Assembly (NCBI GenBank): GCA_018224345.1
Contig: JAGTUW010000033.1
Location: forward strand, 1-36,752
DNA: 36,752 nt
Direction: 5' to 3'
From: Bacteroidota bacterium
GTDB taxonomy: Bacteria > Bacteroidota > Ignavibacteria > SZUA-365
Positions 16,278-26,063 of this stretch are shown here, piece by piece. The notes below the pieces were generated by a model. It worked only from the letters and a program-made list of their open reading frames with translations. It did no database searches and was not told where the DNA came from. The stretch's first letter is position 1; each line of letters opens with the position of its first letter. The position numbers and the translations under genes are program-made.

Positions 16278-17813
16278 ATGGCCGGCAATACTATGACAAA
16301 CAATCGCCTTCTCAATTCCCGCCTCATCACTGATGAGGAAATCGACAAACCCAGATCGAACTGTGGTATCATCGGTGTCTACGGCAATCCGGACGCATCG
16401 ACACTGACCTACTACGGCCTGCACTCACTGCAGCACCGCGGGCAGGAAGCCTCCGGTATCGTCTCCTGCCAGCGAAGCAATGGAAACACACCTGCGTCCC
16501 GCCTGCGTGTGTTTAAAGCGCCGGGGCTGGTCACCGAGGTGTTTTCCGATCAGGACACGCTCGAAAAACTGCTGGTCGGCGATGTCGCCATCGGACACAA
16601 CCGGTATTCCACCACAGGGTCTGACAATCTGGAGAATATCCAACCTTTCATGGTCAACTACCGAGACGGCCAACTGGCGGTGGCGCACAACGGGAACCTG
16701 ACCAACACACGTTCGCTGCGGCAGAAGCTGGAGAAGGAGGGCACCATATTTCAGACCTCCACCGACACGGAAGTTATTCTTCATCTGACCGCACGCAGCA
16801 AGGCAGAGACACCGGAAGATCGTATCATGGATGCACTCAACACCGTGCAGGGTGCCTACTCTCTGGTCATGCTGCACGGTGAAACACTGATCGCCGCCCG
16901 CGATCCGCACGGTTTCCGTCCCCTGTGCATCGGCCGTCTCGGAGAAACCTGGATTATTGCATCGGAAACCTGTGCGCTCGATATCATGCAGGCAGAGTAC
17001 GTCCGGGATATCGAACCGGGAGAGGTGCTGTTTTTTGACCATCGCATGGATATGTCAGGACAGCCGGTACAGCGCCGGTTGCACTATGAACCTGAAAAGT
17101 ATCATCACTGTATCTTCGAGTTCATTTATTTTTCGAGACCGGATTCAAAAATATTCGGGGAAAACGTGGACAAGATCCGCCGCCGGCTCGGAAAAGCTCT
17201 GGCGGAGGAAGCTCCTGTGCAGGCCAGGGATGACGAACCGGTGTTCGTCATGGCTGTACCAGACAGTTCGAATACTGCTGCTGTCGGCTTTGTGCGTCGC
17301 GCAGGCAAGGATGGCTCGGATACACGTCTTGAGATCGGATTGATCCGTAATCACTATATCGGACGGACGTTCATTCAGCCGGGACAGGAAAAGCGCGAAG
17401 TGAAAGTGCGCATGAAATTCAATACGGTCAAGGGTGTGATCGAGGGCCGGAATGTCGTCATTATAGATGACAGTATCGTCCGGGGCACGACCAGTCGTCT
17501 GCTCATCAACCTTATTCGTGAGGCCAACCCCGCGGAATTGCATGTCCGTATCAGTTCGCCCCCCATCATTCGGCCCTGTCCCTACGGCATGGATTTTCCC
17601 AGCCGCGAGGAATTGATCGCACAGCAGCATCATGAGGATGTCGAAAGCATCTGCCAGGAGATCGGCGCTGATTCATTGGCCTATCTCTCGATCGATAAAA
17701 TGCTGGGCACCGTCGACCATGATGGGAAACGGGGCTATTGTACGGGTTGCTTTACCGGTGACTATCCAGTTCCCATCGAAGAGAACATGCGAAAGGAGGA
17801 TCTCGAAGATTGA
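16278..17813 (+). CDS. purF: Amidophosphoribosyltransferase (glutamine PRPP amidotransferase)
   Basis: 'SNCGIIGVYG..YYGLHSLQHRGQEASGIV', 'IGHNRYSTTG', 'VAHNGNLTN', 'SSTDTEVILHL' class (FQTSTDTEVILHL), 'VIIDDSIVRGTTSRLLINLIREANPAELHVRISSPPIIRPCPYGMDFPSREELIA'. Confidence 0.97.
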   Translation: MAGNTMTNNRLLNSRLITDEEIDKPRSNCGIIGVYGNPDASTLTYYGLHSLQHRGQEASGIVSCQRSNGNTPASRLRVFKAPGLVTEVFSDQDTLEKLLVGDVAIGHNRYSTTGSDNLENIQPFMVNYRDGQLAVAHNGNLTNTRSLRQKLEKEGTIFQTSTDTEVILHLTARSKAETPEDRIMDALNTVQGAYSLVMLHGETLIAARDPHGFRPLCIGRLGETWIIASETCALDIMQAEYVRDIEPGEVLFFDHRMDMSGQPVQRRLHYEPEKYHHCIFEFIYFSRPDSKIFGENVDKIRRRLGKALAEEAPVQARDDEPVFVMAVPDSSNTAAVGFVRRAGKDGSDTRLEIGLIRNHYIGRTFIQPGQEKREVKVRMKFNTVKGVIEGRNVVIIDDSIVRGTTSRLLINLIREANPAELHVRISSPPIIRPCPYGMDFPSREELIAQQHHEDVESICQEIGADSLAYLSIDKMLGTVDHDGKRGYCTGCFTGDYPVPIEENMRKEDLED

Positions 17814-20800
17814 GACAGCTCCGTCCCCGCATACTTCGGAAGCTGACATCGGTGCGCACCGCTCTGCTTTTTCTTTCTCCGTTCTTTCTGTTCTCACAGT
17901 ATGCGATCGCACAGCATGCCACCACGTCCGATACGTCGTCACCGGCGCAAAGGCGTGTCTTCGTCAAGGTATTCCATGACCAGCGTGCGGTGGAGGGCCT
18001 CACTGGTTTACGCTTTGCGTCCGCAGGTCTCCATGCAGTGCTCGATCGCTATGGCTGTGCCACGCCGCAACCGATGTTTGATAACAACGGGTTGGCCAAG
18101 GCCGGCATGGACGAGGAGCATCCGCTGGCCGATCTGTATCTGCTGACGCCCCGGCAGGGGACGGACCTTGAATATTTCGTTGAGGAATTATCCCGCCTTC
18201 CCGAGGTACGCTATGCCGAACGCGAAGGAATACTGCGGCTGCATTCGCTTCCTTCGGATTCGGCATGGGACAGCCAGTGGGGCATGCATCGCATCGGGAT
18301 CGTGGAGGCCTGGAACGCGACGCGCGGGAACTCCGACATCGTCCTTGCCGTGATTGACACGGGTATAGATTTCGATCATCCGGATCTCCGGACGCAACAC
18401 TGGATCAATACTGCCGAGGACATCAACGGGAACGGGCGTTTCGATCCCTGGCCCGCGGATGAAATCCGTGACGGTATCAGCGGGGATCTCGACGGTATCG
18501 ACAACGATGGCAACGGCTTTATAGACGATGTGCTCGGCTATGATTTTGTTGATCAGCCTCATCCCGGCAATGCCGCGGGGGGGGATTACCGCGATCCCGA
18601 TCCGCTTCCCCTCGATGAGATGGGACATGGGACAAGCGTTTCGGGTATTATCGCTGCTGCCACCGACAACGGCATCGGTATTGCAGGAGTCGCGCCGGAC
18701 TGTCGCATCATGACGCTTCGTGCCTTTGACGCACGCGGCTTCGGGGCGGAAGGCGATGTCGCACGTGCGCTTGCCTATGCGGTATCGAACGGTGCGCGTG
18801 TCGTCAATATGAGTTTCGGTGACGTGGTATATTCCCGCGTTCTGCGTGACGTTATCCGGTGGTCGTATGCGCGTGGAGTGGTGATGGTCTCTTCCGCAGG
18901 GAATTCACAGTCCGCCGCTCTGCACTATCCGAGCGCGTATGACGAAACGATATCCGTCTCCGCTCTGGCCTCCAATGACATTATCGCTGGCTACTCGAAT
19001 TACGGACAGACGGTCGACATCGCGGCGCCGGGCTCGGATATTCTCACAACGGATCTTGAAGGCAGATACACGCCGTTTTACGGTACTTCCGCCGCGGCAC
19101 CCTTTGTCTCCGGTGTTGCCGCACTGCTACTCTCACGCCATCCGCATTTCGGGCCGGAGGAAGTCCGTGGTATTCTTATCGCTTCCGCAGAAGATCTCGG
19201 GCCACAGGGCTGGGACGAGCGTTATGGCGCAGGCTTGCTGCGTGCCGACAGAGCTGTGGCGCTCGACAACCCCTCCGTCGTCCGCATTACCGCGCCTGGT
19301 ACCGACTTCGCTACCGATGCCGTAAGCATACGGATTCACGGGACTGCAGCCTCGCCGATCATGCGTGGCTTTACGCTCCAATACGGCGTTGGGGCCAATC
19401 CCTCCCGCTGGTTCCCTTTGAGCGACCCGGTAAACCGGCAGGTGATCGATGAGGAACTGGCGGTCTGGGACATCCAATTCCTGCCTGACAGCAGCTACAC
19501 GATCCGACTCGCGGCGGAAAGCGAGAAGGGCATAACGCTCGAAGATCGTGTCGTCATTCACATCGACAGAACACCGCCACGTATTCTCGGTGCACTGTTG
19601 GTCCCTGCGGTCGAGGCCAGCTCATACGGCATCTCCGCCGGCTTCACGACCGATGACCCCACACTGGGCAAGCTCTGGTTTCGCGAACAGGGATCCACCG
19701 CACCATTTCAGTGGGTGTCGGCGGAAGGGCAGTCGGAAAACAATCTCTTTATCGGACGCAGTCATCATATTTATCTGGGCCCGCAGTATTTCACGCCCGG
19801 AAGGACCTATGAATACTACCTCTCGGCCGAAAACGCCGTCGGCCTCGAGACCATTCTGCGCGAGGAGGACGGCCGGAATTTCACCTTCACCGTTCCACCA
19901 CCGATCAGCGCATTCGGCTTCAATCAAAAACCCTGGTCATTACCTCTCGGACGACTTGCGCGTATGACACCGGATCTCAATGGGAACGGTGTTCCGGAAT
20001 TATTGATGAACAATATCCGTGAGGACAATGATTTTCAGGCCTGGGAGTTCAACGGGCTTGGTTTCACGCGTGTCGGCGACGGTGCCCAGGGGAAGGAATT
20101 CCCCCGTGGAAGTGGCGATCTCGACGGTGACGGCTATCCGGAACTGCTGACTTCCTTTGTGCGTGACGGCTTTCTTTATCGCGGGAAAGCCGATGGCTTC
20201 CCCTCGCAGCGTATCTGGGCCGACACCGTTGACGGCAGCTTCTGGTCGGTCGATATCGCCGATGTCACCGGCGACGGTCAGCTCGAACTGCTTGCAATCA
20301 TCGATGATTCGACCTTCGGGGTGTTTGAGTGGACTGGCAGCACGGTCACGGAGAAAGCGCGTATCGTCAATCCGACGTCACCCGGCAGTGAACCGTACAA
20401 CAGCTTCAATGCATCGCGCGCGGCCACCGGCGACTTCAATGGCAACGGACGGCCGAATATTCTGCTGGGCGATCGTGATGCTGATTTCTTCATCGTCGAA
20501 TACGACGGTGCGAACTTCGATGTGATCTGGGGGTCGGAAAATGATTTTATCGAGGGGGGGGACTTTGTCGCTGCCGGAGATTTCACAGGAGATGGTCGTG
20601 ATGAGTTCGCGCTCGGCTTCCGGACGGCGGGCGACGATGTCGTGCCTTTCTGGGTGTTCGGTATCTTCCGTCTCGACGCGAACAACCGGCTCGAAGCGCT
20701 GTGGAATGTGCAATTTCACGGCGTATCCGAAAGTGCGCAGTACGGTGCGTTCACGCGCATCCGCAACAGTCTGACGGCGGCGAATATCGACGACGACCCC

Positions 20801-22168
20801 GAGCTGGAGTTGATTATTTCTTCGTTTCCGGAGATGTATGTTGTTGATTTCAATAGCGTCACGCGGGAGTATGACATCATCTGGCAATACCCGCTGGTCA
20901 ACACCGACGCGGTTGCGGTGGCTGATTTCGATGGCAACGGTATTCCGGTCATCGCATTCGCAACTCCGGACAGTGTGATATTTTTTGAGCGTGATCTTCC
21001 GTATAGCGGTCCGGAGCCACCACGTTCATTGGATGTGCATTATATCGACAGCCGGAGCACGCGCATTTCATGGACCACGGGTGTGCCTGCGCCTGAGTAC
21101 CGGCTCTACAAAGGTGAAGACCCGGGGAATATGGAATTGATGGGGACATTCGCCGCGCCGATACAGTTGACCGACCCGACGCTGCTTCCGGGTACGACGT
21201 TGATGTATGCGATCAGTGCCTATGATGAACAGAGGAGTCCGCCGGAAAGCCCAAGAGTGTTTTCCCGACTTTTCCGGCCCCACGAAACAGCGCGTATTGA
21301 CAGTATCGTATTCGTCGGTGGGGGGCAGTTACGTTTGACGGTGTCACAGAGCATGGGCACGGGCATTCCTTCTCCCTCACATTTTCGTCTCGAGGGACGT
21401 ACCGAGCCCGTCAGCGTGCTTCTCCTCGATGAGTACACCCTGCTGCTGAGTTTCGGATCGCTGAACGACGGCGACTATGGACTTTCACTGAGCGGATTGC
21501 GTGACGGGGAGGGGATTCCTTTCGCGGACGCGACGTACGGTCCTTTTGAAGTTCGCAATACCGTACGCGACGAATGTTATATTGCACGTGTCGAGTATCA
21601 TCCGCCCCGCAGCTTCGATGTCTGGTTCAGCGCGCCGGTGGATGCGACGACAGCCGGGAACCCGGCGCATTACGAATTCCTCCCCGACGGCACGGTGGAA
21701 ACAGCCGAACCGGATCCCGGGCAACCCGCGCTTGTGCGTATCACCGTCAGCGATGATGCACGCATCGGCGCACTGGGCAGGGAGTACGTTCTCAAGGTCC
21801 GTCATGTCCGCTGCATCTCGGGATCCATCATTGGTAATGGCGCTGGCAGCACTGTGGGTGTGATTCTGAACCGGCAGACCCTCGATGACGTATTTGTGTA
21901 CCCGAATCCGCTCAAACCGGTGCACGGACAGCATGTCGTCACCTTTGCGAATCTGACTCCCCGTGCGACTATCCGGATCTACACATTGTCAGGTCTTTTT
22001 ATTGCGGAGGTGGCGGAGAGCGATGGAAACGGAGGTGTGGAATGGGATACGCGCAACGAGCATGGGACACACATCCCTGCGGGTGTTTACCTCTTCCATG
22101 CAACCGGCAGTAATGCGGAAGGGAAGGAAGTTGAAGCGAAACTTGGTAAATTTGCCATCATCAGGTAA
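17810..22168 (+). CDS. Secreted S8-family (subtilisin-like) protease with FG-GAP/VCBS repeats, fibronectin-like modules and T9SS type A sorting domain (TTG start)
   Basis: Catalytic motifs VLAVIDTGIDFDHPDL, MGHGTSVSGIIAA, FYGTSAAAPFVSGVAALLLS; at least six D-x-(N/D)-G-(N/D)-G-type repeats between ~19970 and ~20945; C-terminal 'VFVYPNPLKP..ATIRIYTLSGLFIAEV..WDTRNEHGTHIPAGVYLFHATG'; AGGAGG about 10 nt upstream of TTG. Confidence 0.92.
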   Translation: MRQLRPRILRKLTSVRTALLFLSPFFLFSQYAIAQHATTSDTSSPAQRRVFVKVFHDQRAVEGLTGLRFASAGLHAVLDRYGCATPQPMFDNNGLAKAGMDEEHPLADLYLLTPRQGTDLEYFVEELSRLPEVRYAEREGILRLHSLPSDSAWDSQWGMHRIGIVEAWNATRGNSDIVLAVIDTGIDFDHPDLRTQHWINTAEDINGNGRFDPWPADEIRDGISGDLDGIDNDGNGFIDDVLGYDFVDQPHPGNAAGGDYRDPDPLPLDEMGHGTSVSGIIAAATDNGIGIAGVAPDCRIMTLRAFDARGFGAEGDVARALAYAVSNGARVVNMSFGDVVYSRVLRDVIRWSYARGVVMVSSAGNSQSAALHYPSAYDETISVSALASNDIIAGYSNYGQTVDIAAPGSDILTTDLEGRYTPFYGTSAAAPFVSGVAALLLSRHPHFGPEEVRGILIASAEDLGPQGWDERYGAGLLRADRAVALDNPSVVRITAPGTDFATDAVSIRIHGTAASPIMRGFTLQYGVGANPSRWFPLSDPVNRQVIDEELAVWDIQFLPDSSYTIRLAAESEKGITLEDRVVIHIDRTPPRILGALLVPAVEASSYGISAGFTTDDPTLGKLWFREQGSTAPFQWVSAEGQSENNLFIGRSHHIYLGPQYFTPGRTYEYYLSAENAVGLETILREEDGRNFTFTVPPPISAFGFNQKPWSLPLGRLARMTPDLNGNGVPELLMNNIREDNDFQAWEFNGLGFTRVGDGAQGKEFPRGSGDLDGDGYPELLTSFVRDGFLYRGKADGFPSQRIWADTVDGSFWSVDIADVTGDGQLELLAIIDDSTFGVFEWTGSTVTEKARIVNPTSPGSEPYNSFNASRAATGDFNGNGRPNILLGDRDADFFIVEYDGANFDVIWGSENDFIEGGDFVAAGDFTGDGRDEFALGFRTAGDDVVPFWVFGIFRLDANNRLEALWNVQFHGVSESAQYGAFTRIRNSLTAANIDDDPELELIISSFPEMYVVDFNSVTREYDIIWQYPLVNTDAVAVADFDGNGIPVIAFATPDSVIFFERDLPYSGPEPPRSLDVHYIDSRSTRISWTTGVPAPEYRLYKGEDPGNMELMGTFAAPIQLTDPTLLPGTTLMYAISAYDEQRSPPESPRVFSRLFRPHETARIDSIVFVGGGQLRLTVSQSMGTGIPSPSHFRLEGRTEPVSVLLLDEYTLLLSFGSLNDGDYGLSLSGLRDGEGIPFADATYGPFEVRNTVRDECYIARVEYHPPRSFDVWFSAPVDATTAGNPAHYEFLPDGTVETAEPDPGQPALVRITVSDDARIGALGREYVLKVRHVRCISGSIIGNGAGSTVGVILNRQTLDDVFVYPNPLKPVHGQHVVTFANLTPRATIRIYTLSGLFIAEVAESDGNGGVEWDTRNEHGTHIPAGVYLFHATGSNAEGKEVEAKLGKFAIIR

Positions 22169-22171
22169 GCC

Positions 22172-22759
22172 ATGAGCAGGAAGAAAAAAAACGACCCCCG
22201 AAAGGAGAATGAGAGTCTGACGACTCCGTCCAACCTCCTCAGCATAGTGCGCATGTTGCTGGTGCTTCCGCTCGTGATCCTTTTCGATGATCCACGCGGG
22301 AATCAGCTGCTGATTGCCGGGCTTGGATTTTTTGCCTATCTGACGGATCTGGCGGATGGCTGGCTTGCGCGCAACTTCGGCGGCGAATCCAAACTCGGCC
22401 GCCTGCTCGATCCCCTGGCTGACAAGGTATTCATTTCCGCCGTCGTCCTGCTGATGATCGTCACACGCATGATTCCATTGTGGTTCGGTATCATTGTGAT
22501 AGCCCGGGATGTTCTGATTTTTCTCGGCGGATTGTATCTGCGCAAGCGCACCGGCGTCATCGTGCAAAGCAATATGCTTGGCAAGGCCGCTGTGGTCGGT
22601 ATCGGTGTGGTGCTCGTCATCGCTCTTTTCAGCGATGGAGGGACGAATGTTGTCCTTACATTGTTTATGACAGTGACCCTCGGCCTGATCGTCGCGTCGC
22701 TCTACGTTTATGCCGAACGGTTTTTCAAAATTCTCAAACAACATCGTGGTACCCGCTGA
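22172..22759 (+). CDS. pgsA: CDP-diacylglycerol--glycerol-3-phosphate 3-phosphatidyltransferase (CDP-alcohol phosphatidyltransferase)
   Basis: 'TTPSNLLSIVRMLLVLPLV' and the signature 'DLADGWLARNFGGESKLGRLLDPLADKVF'. Confidence 0.92.
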   Translation: MSRKKKNDPRKENESLTTPSNLLSIVRMLLVLPLVILFDDPRGNQLLIAGLGFFAYLTDLADGWLARNFGGESKLGRLLDPLADKVFISAVVLLMIVTRMIPLWFGIIVIARDVLIFLGGLYLRKRTGVIVQSNMLGKAAVVGIGVVLVIALFSDGGTNVVLTLFMTVTLGLIVASLYVYAERFFKILKQHRGTR

Positions 22760-22798
22760 CGAGCGCGGGTCATTTCACGTACCAATACTGAAATACCT

Positions 22799-23791
22799 AT
22801 GGGCTTTCTCGACAAACTCAAATTCAACAGACTCAAAGATGGTCTCAGTAAGACACGTGACACGGTCATGGCAAGTGTGTCCCGTGTTATCAAGGCCAAA
22901 CGAAAAATCGACGACGAATTGCTCGACGAACTCGAGGAGATACTCATTCTCGGTGACGTTGGTGTGGCGACAACGGCCCACATCATCGATCGGCTTCGTG
23001 AGCGAGTCAAACGGGAACGGTACGAGAATGCCGACGAGCTGCATCGTCTGTTGCGCGAGGAGGTCTCCGCGCTGTTTCGGCATCACCAGGTCAGCACGAA
23101 TGGCATCGCCATCGAATTGCCCGAAGGAATCTCGCCCTATGTCATCATGGTCGTCGGCGTCAACGGTGTCGGAAAGACGACGACTATCGGCAAACTTGCC
23201 TATAACTACCGCAGTTCCGGAAAGCAGGTGATCATCGGTGCAGCCGATACCTTCCGTGCCGCCGCCAATGAGCAGCTTGAAGTCTGGGCACGGCGCGCCG
23301 GTGTGGATATCATACAACAGGCGCATGGGTCCGACCCTGCCGCCGTCGCCTTCGACACCCTGCAAGCCGCGATATCACGCGAGGCAGATGTCGTTATCAT
23401 CGACACCGCAGGGCGGCTGCACACAAAAGCAAACCTCATGGAGGAACTCAAGAAAATCAAACGCGTCATGAACAAGATTCTTCCCGATGCCCCGCATGAC
23501 GTACTGCTCGTGCTCGATGCGACCACGGGACAGAACGCCATTCAACAGGCGAAACAGTTTACCGACGCCGTCGGCGTCAACGGTCTGGTCGTCACCAAAC
23601 TCGACGGCACCGCCAAGGGCGGAGTGGTGATCGGGATCAGCAGTGAACTGTCCATGCCCGTCAAATATATCGGCGTCGGCGAACAGATAGACGACCTGCA
23701 GGTCTTCGATGATGATTCCTTCGTCCGGGCTCTTTTCGGCGGGCTCCGTACCGAGGATGAAATCACTGTCGAGGATGACGAAGGCCGGTAA
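22799..23791 (+). CDS. ftsY: Signal recognition particle receptor FtsY
   Basis: NG-domain GTPase motifs 'VVGVNGVGKTTTIGKLAYNY', 'AADTFRAAANEQLEVWARRAG', 'VIIDTAGRLHTKANLMEEL', 'TKLDGTAKGGVVIGI', 'YIGVGEQIDDLQVFD'. Confidence 0.97.
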   Translation: MGFLDKLKFNRLKDGLSKTRDTVMASVSRVIKAKRKIDDELLDELEEILILGDVGVATTAHIIDRLRERVKRERYENADELHRLLREEVSALFRHHQVSTNGIAIELPEGISPYVIMVVGVNGVGKTTTIGKLAYNYRSSGKQVIIGAADTFRAAANEQLEVWARRAGVDIIQQAHGSDPAAVAFDTLQAAISREADVVIIDTAGRLHTKANLMEELKKIKRVMNKILPDAPHDVLLVLDATTGQNAIQQAKQFTDAVGVNGLVVTKLDGTAKGGVVIGISSELSMPVKYIGVGEQIDDLQVFDDDSFVRALFGGLRTEDEITVEDDEGR

Positions 23792-23799
23792 ATGGAGGT

Positions 23800-24000
23800 A
23801 TGGTCATGTTTCTGCCAAGACATCGTCCCAGGCGTTTTGACTACAATCCGCGCTACTACGATCCATCGAAGGATGAACAGAATCGCCGCCGGCGTCAGTT
23901 CAAATTCGAGAGCAACGTGCGCCGAGGCGGGCACCGACCGTTGATCGTTCTGCTCGTTCTGTTTATTCTCGTGTATTTTCTCTACCAATTTATGATGTGA
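23800..24000 (+). CDS. Small single-pass membrane protein of unknown function (F-x-Y-x-PRYYD motif)
   Basis: 66-aa ORF with GGAGG SD, basic N-terminus 'RRFDYNPRYYDPSKDEQNRRRRQFKFE' and C-terminal TM 'PLIVLLVLFILVYFLYQFMM', tightly packed between ftsY and mutL. Confidence 0.8.
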   Translation: MVMFLPRHRPRRFDYNPRYYDPSKDEQNRRRRQFKFESNVRRGGHRPLIVLLVLFILVYFLYQFMM

Positions 24001-24003
24001 ATC

Positions 24004-25980
24004 ATGTCCGACGATACTTCCACATCCCTGATACGGAAACTGCCGCTGCATCTCGCCAATCAGATCGCTGCGGGGGAGGTCGTCCAGCGTCCTGAATCCG
24101 TAGTGAAGGAACTGGTGGAAAACGCCATCGATGCCGGGGCGGAACATGTCACGGTGAATATCAGCAATGCCGGGAAGACGCTCATTCAGGTGATCGACGA
24201 TGGTTCGGGCATGAGCGAAGAAGACGCCCTGCTGGCTCTCGAGCGCCATGCCACAAGCAAGTTGCGCAGCCTCGAGGATCTTGAACGCATCATGACCTTC
24301 GGGTTTCGCGGTGAGGCACTGCCGTCGATCGCTTCCGTAGCCAAAGTGGAACTGCGCACACGCAACGCAGAGGAAGACATCGCCACGTTTCTTCGCATCG
24401 AGGGAGGCAACATCGAGGAACGGGGGAAAGTAGAGGGAGCGAGAGGCACGTCAATCAGCGTGAAGAATCTGTTTCACAACACGCCCGCACGACGTCAGTT
24501 TCTCAAGACCAACGCAACGGAATACAAGCATATCGCCGACTCGATTCAACGGTTTGTGCTGTCGTATCCGCATGTGCATATCACCTTCATTTCCGACGGA
24601 ACGACGGTATATGATGCTCTGCCGGGCGATCTCCCTGCACGCGTTGCCTATCTGTTCGGTGATCGCGTCGCCGAATCACTGCTGCCTGTTCGCGAGGAGA
24701 CCGATCTGATTACCGTGACCGGATATATCGGGCGTCCGAGTTTCGCAAGGAAATCGCGTGGCGAACAATTCCTTTTCGTCAACGGCCGCTATGTCATCAG
24801 CCGCTACCTTAACCACGCCGTGGTCAGTGCCTACGACCAGATGATCGATCAGGGTGCGTTCCCGATGTATCTTCTTTTCCTGAATATCGATCCGAAACAG
24901 ATTGATGTGAATGTTCATCCGTCGAAGCTCGAAGTAAAATTCTCAAACGACAGGAATATTTACACCATTCTCAATGCAGTGGTCCGGCAGAGTCTCTATC
25001 ACCATGACCTGACCCCGAGTATCTCCTTCCGTGACAGTGATCAGGCGCAGGACGTCACGCGGGACAGAGCAGGCGACGTCCCCGGTATGGATGCTGACAC
25101 ACAACGTTCCGGCTACCCGCAGCAGGGGTCCGGTGGTGGAGAGCGTGATTTCTCACGAACCCGTTTTTCCGATGCGCATGAACGGGGTGACCGGCCGGAG
25201 GAAAAATACGATTCCTTCTCCTCGCTCCGCCGCGGGATGGACGATCGTCCGGCCGCCGGAGGTCACATGGACCCCCGGCAGATCGATGATCTCTTCCGTT
25301 CCCTTGACATAGACGCGGGGCAGGGCAGCGGAACGAGCCGGAACGATACCGGTGGGGGAACTGATGAGACGGACACCGTGATTCTTCCCAGCGAAAAGCC
25401 GGTATCGGATATTCAGTTTCTCTGGCAATTGCACAACAAGTATATATTTACACCGATCAAGTCCGGTTTGATGATTGTCGATCAGCATGTGGCGCATGAA
25501 CGGATTCTGTACGAGAAGGGATTGGCCGCGCTGGAGGACAATGCCTCCTTCGCCCAGCAAATGCTCTTCGCGCACCGCTTCCGGATGTCGGCGGGGGATT
25601 TCGCCCTGATCAGCGAGTTGAATTCGGAACTGCAGCGGCTGGGCTTCACACTGCGGCTTTCCGCTCCGGATTCGGTTGCAGTCGAGGCAGTGCCGCAGGA
25701 TGTCCGTCCCGGAATGGAAGAACACATATTGGAGGAGATGCTCGAACAGTTCAAAGAGTATCAGCATGCCGGCATAACCGACAGGCGTCATAATGTTGCG
25801 GCATCCTACGGGTGTCGCGCCGCCATCAAGGCGGGCGATAAACTCAATGCTGCCGAGATGCAGCATCTGATCGATCAACTCTTTGCGACATCCAACCCCT
25901 ATGTTTGTCCCCACGGCCGGCCTATTGTCATCAAACTCTCACTCGACGAACTCGACCGGCGCTTCGGACGCAGCAGCTGA
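24004..25980 (+). CDS. mutL: DNA mismatch repair protein MutL
   Basis: '[37 protein letters not shown]', '[23 protein letters not shown]', '[16 protein letters not shown]', '[10 protein letters not shown]'; C-terminal [12 protein letters not shown] and VCPHGRP motifs. Confidence 0.97.
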   Translation: MSDDTSTSLIRKLPLHLANQIAAGEVVQRPESVVKELVENAIDAGAEHVTVNISNAGKTLIQVIDDGSGMSEEDALLALERHATSKLRSLEDLERIMTFGFRGEALPSIASVAKVELRTRNAEEDIATFLRIEGGNIEERGKVEGARGTSISVKNLFHNTPARRQFLKTNATEYKHIADSIQRFVLSYPHVHITFISDGTTVYDALPGDLPARVAYLFGDRVAESLLPVREETDLITVTGYIGRPSFARKSRGEQFLFVNGRYVISRYLNHAVVSAYDQMIDQGAFPMYLLFLNIDPKQIDVNVHPSKLEVKFSNDRNIYTILNAVVRQSLYHHDLTPSISFRDSDQAQDVTRDRAGDVPGMDADTQRSGYPQQGSGGGERDFSRTRFSDAHERGDRPEEKYDSFSSLRRGMDDRPAAGGHMDPRQIDDLFRSLDIDAGQGSGTSRNDTGGGTDETDTVILPSEKPVSDIQFLWQLHNKYIFTPIKSGLMIVDQHVAHERILYEKGLAALEDNASFAQQMLFAHRFRMSAGDFALISELNSELQRLGFTLRLSAPDSVAVEAVPQDVRPGMEEHILEEMLEQFKEYQHAGITDRRHNVAASYGCRAAIKAGDKLNAAEMQHLIDQLFATSNPYVCPHGRPIVIKLSLDELDRRFGRSS

Positions 25981-26063
25981 TAAGTGCACGCGCGTCACGG
26001 AGGACTGCGAGGGGACAGAATAAAATTCACGTATTCCAGTTTCAGACCAAGCCCGGTATCCCC

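Noticed and set aside
22751-22770. Hairpin ACCCGC...GCGGGT at the pgsA stop
   Set aside because: Only a 6-bp stem overlapping the stop codon and no U-tract; too weak for a terminator call.
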